DNA from: Osmia lignaria lignaria
Lineage: Eukaryota > Arthropoda > Insecta > Hymenoptera > Megachilidae
Length of the DNA stretch: 64,000 nt
Assembly: GCF_051020975.1 (NCBI RefSeq)
Contig: NW_027478170.1
Coordinates: 3,782,001 to 3,846,000 of the forward strand
Direction: 5' to 3'
A program made the position numbers and the translations under genes. Of the stretch, positions 13,740-23,470 are shown in pieces (positions within the stretch are counted from its first letter, which is position 1; each line of letters starts with the position of its first letter). The notes below the pieces were generated by a model. It was not told where the DNA came from and ran no database searches. It worked only from the letters and a program-made list of their open reading frames with translations.

Positions 13740-16700
13740 AAGTAGGAAACTTAATTTTCTACAAAAAAGGTCTCTTAACGTTTTGCCGTAGCTCGCTTCG
13801 TTTCCGAGATATTTGCAGATTTATCTCAAGAGAAGGGGCCTGACGGACATATTTCCAGATATTTCTTCTTCTTGTTGTTCTTCTTCTGCACAGCTAAGCT
13901 GGAAGTGGCATCTGCAGCTCGCAATAGTGCAGAGTTATCTCAAAGAAAGGGGCCACGGTGTTTCTGTATCTCTATTATGTTGGTGCGGCTTCGGAACTTT
14001 TAAATATCTTGATATATCTCGAGAACTACGCATCTGATCAAAAAATATCATAGAACATAAAAAGTAGGAAACTTAATTCTCTACAAAAAAGGTCTCTTAA
14101 CGTTTTGCAATAGCTCGCTTCGTTTCCGAGATATTTGCAGATTTATCTCAAGGGAAGGGTCCTGACGGACATATTTCGAGATATTTCTTCTTCTTGTTGT
14201 TCTTCTTCTGCACAGCTAAACTGGAAGTGGCATTTCCAACTTGCAACAGTGCAGAGTTATCCCAAAGAAAGGGGCCACGATGTTTCTGTATCTCTACTAT
14301 GTTGGTGCGGCTTCGGAACTTTTAAATATCTCGATATATCTCGAAAACTACGAATCTGATCAAAAAATATCATAGAACATAAAAAGTAGGACACTTAATT
14401 CTCTACAAAAAAGGTCTCTTAACATTTTCCCATAGCTGGCATCGTTTCCGAGATATTTGCAGATTTAGCTCAAGGGAAGGGGCCTGACGACATATTCCGA
14501 GATATTTCTTCTTCTTGTTGTTCCTCTTCTGCACAGCTAAGCTGGAAGTGGCATTTGCAGGTCGCAATAGTGCAGAGTTATCTCAAAGAAAGGGGCCACG
14601 GTGTTTCTGTATCTCTATTATGTTGGTGCGGCTTCGGAACTTTTAAATATCTCGATATATCTCGAAAACTACGCTTCTGATCAAAAAATATCAGAGAACG
14701 TAAATTGTAGGAAACATAATTCTCTACAAAAAAGGTCTCTTAACATTTTGCCATAGCTCGCTTCGTTTCCGAGATATTTGCAGATTTATCTCAAGGGAAG
14801 GGGCCTGACGGACATATTTCGAGATATTTCTTGTTCTTGTTGTTCTTCTTCTGCACAGCTAAGCTGGAAGTGGCATTTGCAGCTCGCAATAGTGCAGAGT
14901 TATCTCAAAGAAAGGGGCCACGGTGTTTCTGTATCTCTATTATGTTGGTGCGGCTTGGGAACTTTTAAATATCTTGATATATCTCGAGAACTACGCATCT
15001 GATCAAAAAATATCGTAGAACATAAAAAGTGGGAAACTTAATTCTCTACAAATAAGGTCTCTCAACATTTTGCCATAGCTCGCTTCGTTTCCGAGATATT
15101 TGCAGATATATCTCAAGGGAAGGGGACTGACGGACATATTTCGAGATATTTCTTCTTCTTGTTGTTCTTCTTCTGCACAGCTAAGCTGGAAGTGGCATTT
15201 GCAGCGCGCAATAGTGCAGAGTTATCTCAAAGAAAGGGGCCACGGTGTTTCTGTATCTCTATTATGTTGGTGCGGCTTCGGAACTTTTAAATATCTTGAT
15301 ATATCTCGAGAACTACGCATCTGATCAAGAAATATCGTAGAACATAAAAAGTAGGAAACTTAATTCTCTACAAATAAGGTCTCTGAACATTTTGCCATAG
15401 CTCGCTTGGTTTCCGAGATATTTGCAGATTTATCTCAAGGGAAAGGGCCTGACGGACATATTTCCAGATATTTCTTCTTCTTGTTGTTCTTCTTCTGCAC
15501 AGCTAAGTTGGAAGTGGCATTTGCAGCTCGCAATAGTGCAGAGTTATCTCAAAGAAAGGGGCCACGGTGTTTCTGTATCTGTATTATGTTGGTGCGGCTT
15601 CGGAACTTTTAAATATCTTGATATATCTCGAGAACTACGCATCTGATCAAAAAATATCATAGAACATAAAAAGTAGGAAACCTAATTTTCTACAAAAAAG
15701 GTCGCTTAACATTTTGCCGTAGCTCGCTTCGTTTCCGAGATATTTGCAGATTTATCTCAAGGGAAGGGGCCTGACGGACATATTTCGAAATATTTCTTAT
15801 TCTTGTTGTTCTTCTTCTGCACAGCTAAGCTGGAAGTGGCATTTGCAGCTCGTAATAGTGCAGAGTTATCTCAAAGAAAGGGGCCACGGTGTTTCTGTAC
15901 CTCTATTATGTTGGTGCAGCTTCGGAGCTTTTAAATATCTTGATATATCTCGAGAACTACGCATCTGATCAAAAAATATCATAGAACATAAAAAGTAGGA
16001 AACTTAATTCTCTACAAAAAAGGTCTCTTAACGTTTTGCAATAGCTCGCTTCGTTTCCGAGATATTTGCAGATTTATCTCAAGGGAAGGGTCCTGACGGA
16101 CATATTTCGAGATATTTCTTCTTCTTGTTGTTCTTCTTCTGCACAGCTAAACTTGGAGTGGCATTTCCAGCTCGCAATCGTGCAGAGTTATCACAAAGAG
16201 AGGGACCAAGGTGTTTCTGTATCTCTATTATGTTGGTGCGGCTTCGGAACTTTTAAATATCTTGATATATCTCGAGAACTACGCCTCTGATCGAAAAATA
16301 TCATAGAACATAAAAAGTAGGAAACTTAATTCTCTACAAAGAAGGTCTCTTAACATTTTGCCATAGCTCGCTTCGTTTCCGAGATATTTACGGATTTATC
16401 TCAAGGGAAGGGGCCTGACGGACATATTTCGAGATATTTCTTCTTCTTGTTGTTCTTCTTCTGCACAGCTAAGCTGGAAGTGGCATTTGCAGCGCGCAAT
16501 AGTGCAGAGTTATCTCAAAGAAAGGGGCCACTGTGTTTCTGTATCTCTATTATGTTGGTGCGGCTTCGGAACTTTTAAATATCTTGATATATCTCGAAAA
16601 CTACGCTTCTGATCAAAAAATATCAGAGAACGTAAATTGTAGGAAACATAATTCTCTACAAAAAAGGTCTCTTAACATTTTGCCATAGCTCGCTTCGTTT

Positions 16701-17590
16701 CCGAGATATTTGCAGATTTATCTCAAGGGAAGGGGCCTGACGGACATATTTCGAGATATTTCTTGTTCTTGTTGTTCTTCTTCTGCACAGCTAAGCTGGA
16801 AGTGGCATTTGCAGCTCGCAATAGTGCAGAGTTATCTCAAAGAAAGGGGCCACGGTGTTTCTGTATCTCTATTATGTTGGTGCGGCTTGGGAACTTTTAA
16901 ATATCTTGATATATCTCGAGAACTACGCATCTGATCAAAAAATATCGTAGAACATCAAAAGTAGGAAACTTAATTCTCTACAAATAAGGTCTCTTAACAT
17001 TTTGCCATAGCTCGCTTGGTTTCCGAGATATTTGCAGATTTATCTCAAGGGAAGGGGCCTGAGGGACATATTTCGAGATATTTCTTCTTCTTGTTGTTCT
17101 TCTTCTGCACAGCTAAGCTGGAAGTGGCATTTGCAGCTCGCAATAGTGCAGAGTTACCTCAAAGAAAGGGGCCACGGTGTTTCTGTATCTCTATTATGTT
17201 GGTGCGGCTTCGGAACTTTTATATATCTTGATATATCTCGAGAACTACGCATCTGATCAAAAAATATCGTAGAACATAAAAAGTAGGAAACTTAATTCTC
17301 TACAAATAAGGTCTCCTAACATTTGGCCATAGCTCGCTTGGTTTCCGAGATATTTGCAGATTTATCTCAAGGGAAAGGGCCTGACGGACATATTTCCAGA
17401 TATTTCTTCTTCTTGTTGTTCTTCTTCTGCACAGCTAAGCTGGAAGTGGCATTTGCAGCTCGCAATAGTGCAGAGTTATCTCAAAGAAAGGGGCCACGGT
17501 GTTTCTGTATCTCTATTATGTTGGTGCGGCTTCGGAACTTTTAAATATCTTGATATATCTCGAGAACTACGCATCCGATCAAAAAATATC
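13740..17590. repeat. Hexamer higher-order repeat, two copies
   Basis: A run of six monomers is repeated at about 1932 bp. Ordered markers in both copies: TTAATTTTCTAC or CCTAATTTTCTAC then GCCGTAGC; ACGTTTTGCAATAG with AAGGGTCCTGACGG (14135, 16066); ATCAGAGAACG tail (14457, 16388); TTGTTCTTGTTG with GGCTTGGGAAC (14778, 16710); CAAATAAGG (15100, 17032); GGAAAGGGCC with TTTCCAGAT (15422, 17354). Copy 1 contains a 1-bp deletion at about 14488 that copy 2 lacks. The copies have also diverged by many private changes. Confidence 0.85.
14457..14777. repeat. 321-bp divergent monomer with TCCCATAGCTGGCATCG junction
   Basis: Reads CCTGACGACAT where others read CCTGACGGACAT, a 1-bp loss near 14488. 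It also has TTTAGCTCAAGGG, ATTCCGAG and GCAGGTCGC, and is preceded by TCCCATAGCTGGCATCG. The same marker set, without the deletion, is in monomer 19285. The TCCCATAGCTGGCATCG junction also precedes monomer 12850. Confidence 0.85.
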
Positions 17591-17999
17591 ATAGAACATA
17601 GAAAGTAGGAAACTTAATTCTCTACAAATAAGGTCTCTTAACATTTTGCCATAGCTCTCTTCGTTTCCGAGATATTTGCAGATTTATCTCAAGGGAAGGG
17701 GCCTGACGGACATATTTCGAGATATTTCTTCTTCTTGTTGTTCTTCTTCTGCACAGCTAAGCTGGAAGTGGCATTTGCAGCTCGCAATAGTGCAGAGTTA
17801 TCTCAAAGAAAGGGGCCACGGTGTTTCTGTATCTCTATTATGTTGGTGCGGCTTCGGAACTTTTAAATATCTTGATATATCTCGAGAACTACGCATCTGA
17901 TCAAAAAATATCATAGAACATGAAAAGTAGGAAACTTAATTCTCTACAAAAAAGGTCTCTTAACATTTTGCCATAGCTCTCTTCGTTTCCGAGATATTT

Positions 18000-18139
18000 G
18001 CAGATTTATCTCAAGGGAAGGGGCCTGACGGACATATTTCGAGATATTTCTTCTTCTTGTTGTTCTTCTTCTGCACAGCTAAGCTGGAAGTGGCATTTGC
18101 AGCTCGCAATAGTGCAGAGTTATCTCAAAGAAAGGGGCC
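18000..18139. repeat. Internal duplicated segment within the monomer
   Basis: Two 26-bp segments at 18000-18025 and 18114-18139, 114 bp apart, match at 23 of 26 positions; both begin GCAG and end GGGGCC. The likeness extends upstream: AGCTCGC lies before each copy, with about 13 bp more spacing before copy 1. This suggests that the 322-bp monomer grew from a shorter ancestral repeat. The same pair is present in essentially every monomer, except that copy 1 is altered in the CAGCTCAAAGG variant. Confidence 0.8.
18047..18073. repeat. TTC-rich pyrimidine tract in each monomer
   Basis: A 27-bp stretch made almost only of T and C in TTC steps, broken by GTTGTT. It recurs once per monomer. It is the site of the only 3-bp length change seen (monomers 11887 and 13172). 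Other copies vary here in ways that could reflect slippage or substitution, such as CTTCTTCTTCTTGTTC at 28029, 33181 and 61521. Such tracts can slip in replication or form unusual DNA structures; whether this one does is unknown. Confidence 0.75.
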
Positions 18140-18319
18140 ACGGTGTTTCTGTATCTCTATTATGTTGGTGCGGCTTCGGAACTTTTAAATATCTTGATAT
18201 ATCTCGAGAACTACGCATCTGATCAAAAAATATCATAGAACATAAAAAGTAGGAAACTTAATTCTCTACAAAAAAGGTCTCTTAACATTTTGCCATAGCT
18301 CGCTTCGTTTCCGAGATAT

Positions 18320-20894
18320 TTGCAGATTTATCTCAAGGGAAGGGGCCTAACGGACATATTTCGAGATATTTCTTCTTCTTGTTGTTCTTCTCCTGCACAG
18401 CTAAGCTGGAAGTGGCATTTGCAGCTCGCAATAGTGCAGAGTTATCTCAAAGAAAGGGGCCACGGTGTTTCTGTATCTCTATTATGTTGGTGCGGCTTCG
18501 GAACTTTTAAATATCTTGATATATCTCGAGAACTGCGCATCTGATCAAAAAATATCATAGAACATAAAAAGTAGGAAACTTAATTCTCTACAAAAAAGGT
18601 CTCTTAACATTTTGCCATAGCTCGCTTCGTTTCCGAGATATTTGCAGATTTATCTCAAGGGAAGGGGCCTGACGGACATATTTCGAGATATTTCTTCTTC
18701 TTGTTGTTCTTCTTCTGCACAGCTAAGCTGGAAGTGGCATTTGCGGCTCGCACTAGTGCAGAGTTAGCTCAAAGAAAGGGGCCACGGTGTTTCTGTATCT
18801 CTATTATGTTGGTGCGGCTTCGGAACTTTTAAATATCTTGATATATCTCGAGAACTACGCATCTGATCAAAAAATATCATAGAACATAAAAAGTAGGAAA
18901 CCTAATTCTCTACAAAAAAGGTCTCTAACATTTTGCCATAGCTCGCTTCGTTTCCGAGATATTTGCAGATTTATCTCAAGGGAAGGGGCGTGACGGACAT
19001 ATTTCGAGATACTTCTTCTTCTTGTTGTTCTTCTTCTGCACAGCTAAGCTGGAAGTGGCATTTGCAGCTCGCAATAGTGCAGAGTTATCTCAAAGAAAGG
19101 GGCCACGGTGTTTCTGTATCTCTATTATGTTGGTGCGGCTGCGGAACTTTTAAATATCTTGATATATCTCGAGAACTACGCATCTGATCAAAAAATATCA
19201 TAGAACATAAAAAGTAGGAAACTTAATTCTCTACAAAAAAGGTCTCTTAACATTTTCCCATAGCTGGCATCGTTTCCGAGATATTTGCAGATTTAGCTCA
19301 AGGGAAGGGGCCTGACGGACATATTCCGAGATATTTCTTCTTCTTGTTGTTCCTCTTCTGCACAGCTAAGCTGGAAGTGGCATTTGCAGGTCGCAATAGT
19401 GCAGAGTTATCTCAAAGAAAGGGGCCACGGTGTTTCTGTATCTCTATTATGTTGGTGCGGCTTCGGAACTTTTAAATATCTCGATATATCTCGAAAACTA
19501 CGCTTCTGATCAAAAAATATCAGAGAACGTAAATTGTAGGAAACATAATTCTCTACAAAAAAGGTCTCTTAACATTTTGCCATACCTCGCTTCGCTTCCG
19601 AGATATTTGCAGATTTATCTCAAGGGAAGGGGCCTGACGGACATATTTCGAGATATTTCTTCTTCTTGTTGTTCTTCTTCTGCACAGCTAAGCTGGAAGT
19701 GGCATTTGCAGCTCGCAATAGTGCAGAGTTATCTCAAAGAAAGGGGCCACGGTGTTTCTGTATCTCCATTATGTTGGTGCGGCTTCGGAACTTTTAAATA
19801 TCTCGATATATCTCGAAAACTACGCTTCTGATCAAAAAATATCAGAGAACGTAAACTGTAGGAAACATAATTCTCTACAAAAAAGGTCTCTTAACATTTT
19901 GCCATAGCTCGCATCGTTTCCGAGATATTTGCAGATTTATCTCAAGGGAAGGGGCCTGACGGACATATTTCGAGATATTTCTTCTTCTTGTTGTTCTTCT
20001 TCTGCACAGCTAAGCTGGAAGTGGCATTTGCAGCTCGCAATAGTGCAGAGTTATCTCAAAGAAAGGGGCCACGGTGTTTCTGTATCTCTATTATGTTGGT
20101 GCGGCTTCGGAACTTTTAAATATCTTGATATATCTCGAGAACTACGCGTCTGATCAAAAAATATCATAGAACATAAAAAGTGGGAAACTTAATTCTCTAC
20201 AAAAAGGGTCTCTTAACATTTTGCCATAGCTCGCTTCGTTTCCGAGATATTTGCAGATTTATCTCAAGGGAAGGGGCCTGACGGACATATTTCGAGATAT
20301 TTCTTCTTCTTGTTGTTCTTCTTCTGCACAGCTAAGCTGGAAGTGGCATTTGCAGCTCGCAATAGTGCAGAGTTATCTCAAAGAAAGGGGCCACGGTGTT
20401 TCTGTATCTCTATTATGTTGGTGCGGCTTCGGAACTTTTAAATATCTTGATATATCTCGAGAACTGCGCATCTGATCAAAAAATATCATAGAACATAAAA
20501 AGTAGGAAACTTAATTCTCTACAAAAAAGGTCTCTTAAGATTTTGCCATAGCTCGCTTCGTTTCCGAGATATTTGCAGATTTATCTCAAGGGAAGGGGCC
20601 TGACGGACATATTTCGAGATATTTCTTCTTCTTGTTGTTCTTCTTCTGCACAGCTAAGCTGGAAGTGGCATTTGCGGCTCGCACTAGTGCAGAGTTAGCT
20701 CAAAGAAAGGGGCCACGGTGTTTCTGTATCTCTATTATGTTGGTGCGGCTTCGGAACTTTTAAATATCTTGATATATCTCGAGAACTACGCATCTGATCA
20801 AAAAATATCATAGAACATAAAAAGTAGGAAACCTAATTCTCTACAAAAAAGGTCTCTTAACATTTTGCCATAGCTCGCTTCGTTTCCGAGATAT
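18320..20894. repeat. Two-monomer block R repeated six monomers apart
   Basis: GAACTGCGCATC in one monomer followed by GAGTTAGCTC and CCTAATTC in the next occurs at 18320-18962 and 20251-20894, an offset of 1931 bp. A third relative with the first two markers lies at 29911-30554. Monomer 18642 is 321 bp because of a T loss at about 18926. Between the two copies, monomer 19285 is the relative of 14457, and 19607 begins after a CATACCTCGCTTCGCTTCC junction. Confidence 0.75.
18642..18962. repeat. 321-bp monomer (1-bp deletion)
   Basis: GGTCTCTAACA at about 18920 replaces the usual GGTCTCTTAACA. The sister monomer at 20573 is full length, so the loss is private to this copy. Confidence 0.9.
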
Positions 20895-23470
20895 TTGCAG
20901 ATTTATCTCAAGGGAAGGGGCCTAACGGACATATTTCGAGATATTTCTTCTTCTTGTTGTTCTTCTTCTGCACAGCTAAACTGGAAGTGGCATTTCCAGC
21001 TCGCAATAGTGCAGAGTCATCTCAAAGAAAGGGGCCGCGGTGTTTCTGTATCTCTATTATGTTGGTGCGGCTTCGGAACTTTTAAATATCTCGATATATC
21101 TCGAAAACTACGCTTCTGATCAAAAAATATCATAGAACATAAATTGTAGGAAACATAATTCTCGACAAAAAAGGTCTCTTAACATTTTGCCATAGCTCGC
21201 TTCGTTTCCGAGATATTTGCAGATATATCTCAAGGGAAGGGGCCTGACGGACATATTTCAAGATATTTCTTCTTCTTGTTGTTCTTCTTCTGCACAGCTA
21301 AGCTGGAAGTGGCATTTACAGCTCGCAATAGTGCAGAGTTATCTCAAAGAAAGGGGCCACGGTGTTTCTGTATCTTTATTATGTTGGTGCGGCTTCGGAA
21401 CTTTTAAATATCTTGATATATCTCGAGAACTACGCATCTGATCAAAAAATGTCATCGAACGTAAAAAGTAGGAAACTTAATTCTCTACAAAAAAGGGCTC
21501 TTAACATTTTGCCATAGCTCTCTTCGTTTCCGAGATATTTCCAGATTTATCTCAAGGGAAGGGGCCTGACGGACATATTTCGAGATATTTCTTCTTCTTG
21601 TTGTTCTTCTTCTGCACAGCTAAGCTGGAAGTGGCATTTGCAGCTCGCAATAGTGCAGAGTTATCTCAAAGAAAGGGGCCACGTTGTTTCTGTATCTCTA
21701 TTATGTTGGTGCGGCTTCGGAACTTTTAAATATCTTGATATATCTCGAGAACTACGCATCTGATCAAAAAATATCATAGAACATGAAAAGTAGGAAACTT
21801 AATTCTCTACAAAAAAGGTCTCTTAACATTTTGCCATAGCTCTCTTCGTTTCCGAGATATTTCCAGATTTATCTCAAGGGAAGGGGCCTGACGGACATAT
21901 TTCGAGATATTTCTTCTTCTTGTTGTTCTTCTTCTGCACAGCTATGCTGGAAGTGGCATTTGCAGCTCGCAATAGTGCAGAGTTATCTCAAAGAAAGGGG
22001 CCACGGTGTTTCTGTATCTCTATTATGTTGGTGCGGCTTCGGAACTTTTAAATATCTTGATATATCTCGAGAACTACGCATCTGATCAAAAAATATCATA
22101 GAACATAAAAAGTAGGAAACTTAATTCTCTACAAAAAAGGTCTCTTAACATTTTGCCATAGCTCGCTTCGTTTCCGAGATATTTGCAGATTTATCTCAAG
22201 GGAAGGGGCCTAACGGACATATTTCGAGATATTTCTTCTTCTTGTTGTTCTTCTTCCGCACAGCTAAACTGGAAGTGGCATTTCCAGCTCGCAGTAGTGC
22301 AGAGTCATCTCAAAGAAAGGGGCCACGGTGTTTCTGTATCTCTATTATGTTGGTGCGGCTTCGGAACTTTTAAATATCTCGATATATCTCGAAAACTACG
22401 CTTCTGATCAAAAAATATCATAGAACATAAATTGCAGGAAACATAATTCTCGACAAAAAAGGTCTCTTAACATTTTGCCATAGCTCGCTTCGTTTCCGAG
22501 ATATTTGCAGATATATCTCAAGGGAAGGGGCCTGACGGACATATTTCGAGATATTTCTTCTTCTTGTTGTTCTTCTTCTGCACAGCTAAGCTGGAAGTGG
22601 CATTTACAGCTCGCAATAGTGCAGAGTTATCTCAAAGAAAGGGGCCACGGTGTTTCTGTATCCCTATTATGTTGGTGCGGCTTCGGAACTTTTAAATATC
22701 TTGATATATCTCGAGAACTACGCATCTGATCAAAAAATGTCATAGAACGTAAAAAGTAGGAAACTTAATTCTCTACAAAAAAGGTCTCTTAACATTTTGC
22801 CATAGCTCTCTTCGTTTCCGAGATATTTCCAGATTTATCTCAAGGGAAGGGGCCTGACGGACATATTTCGAGATATTTCTTCTTCTTGTTGTTCTTCTTC
22901 TGCACAGCTAAGCTGGAAGTGGCATTTGCAGCTCGCAATAGTGCAGAGTTATCTCAAAGAAAGGGGCCACGTTGTTTCTGTATCTCTATTATGTTGGTGC
23001 GGCTTCGGAACTTTTAAATATCTTGATATATCTCGAGAACTACGCATCTGATCAAAAAATATCATAGAACATGAAAAGTAGGAAACTTAATTCTCTACAA
23101 AAAAGGTCTCTTAACATTTTGCCATAGCTCTCTTCGTTTCCGAGATATTTCCAGATTTATCTCAAGGGAAGGGGCCTGACAGACATATTTCGAGATACTT
23201 CTTCTTCTTGTTGTTCTTCTTCTGCACAGCTAAGCTGGAAGTGGCATTTACAGCTCGCAATAGTGCAGAGTTATCTCAAAGAAAGGGGCCACGGTGTTTC
23301 TGTATCTCTATTATGTTGGTGCGGCTTCGGAACTTTTAAATATCTTGATATATCTCGAGAGCTACGCATCTGATCAAAAAATATCGTAGAACATAAAAAG
23401 TAGGAAACTTAATTCTCTACAAAAAAGGTCTCTTAACATTTTGCCATAGCTCGCTTCGTTTCCGAGATAT
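20895..23470. repeat. Tetramer higher-order repeat, two copies
   Basis: Monomers 20895, 21217, 21539 and 21861 are matched by 22183, 22505, 22827 and 23149, an offset of 1288 bp. Shared markers are CCTAACGG with CAGAGTCATC and TCTCGACAAAA in the first, AAAATGTCAT in the second, GATATTTCCAG with CACGTTGTTTC in the third, and GATATTTCCAG in the fourth. Confidence 0.9.

Larger units (their letters stand above)
11243..13812. repeat. Tetramer-spaced duplication carrying a 3-bp deletion
   Basis: Two markers recur 1285 bp apart (four monomers minus 3 bp): GGCGTCGGAAC in monomers 11565 and 12850, and a 3-bp loss in the TTC tract in the next monomers, 11887 and 13172. The 5-prime halves of 11565 and 12850 differ, so the copied block seems to begin inside the monomer, around 11.7 kb. 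It ends near 12.4 kb in copy 1 and 13.7 kb in copy 2. Confidence 0.75.
17676..18319. repeat. Pair of almost identical adjacent monomers
   Basis: Monomers 17676 and 17998 differ at only two positions by my count: CATGAAAAG against CATAAAAAG, and GCTCTCTTCG against GCTCGCTTCG in the tail. This suggests a very recent single-monomer duplication or conversion. Confidence 0.8.
17998..18319. repeat. Representative complete monomer (322 bp)
   Basis: I chose this copy as a typical A-type monomer; by hand count it has 126 G+C of 322 (39%) and 11 CpG. Landmarks in order: duplicated segment copy 1 at 18000-18025; TTC-rich tract 18047-18073; palindrome CAGCT-A-AGCTG 18076-18086; duplicated segment copy 2 at 18114-18139; palindrome GATATATC 18196-18203 overlapping CTCGAG 18203-18208; TGATCA 18220-18225; A6 tracts at 18225-18230 and 18270-18275. 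A 9-bp inverted repeat pairs 18039-18047 with 18199-18207. The stretch from 17998 to the TGA at 18220 is open in one frame but has no ATG. It is therefore not annotated as a gene. Confidence 0.95.

Noticed and set aside
17981..18000. CENP-B box at CTTCGTTTCCGAGATA
   Set aside because: It has TTCG at the left, but the A and CGGG required by the NTTCGNNNNANNCGGGN consensus are absent at the right spacing.
18190..18235. TATA-like promoter or polyadenylation signal (TTTTAAATATC, AAAAAATATC)
   Set aside because: AT-rich words of this kind are expected by composition. Without transcript data there is no reason to call a promoter in every monomer.
18225..18275. Transposon terminal repeats or target-site duplications
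   Set aside because: The short inverted repeats per monomer are internal, recur at the same monomer position everywhere, and have no element between them.
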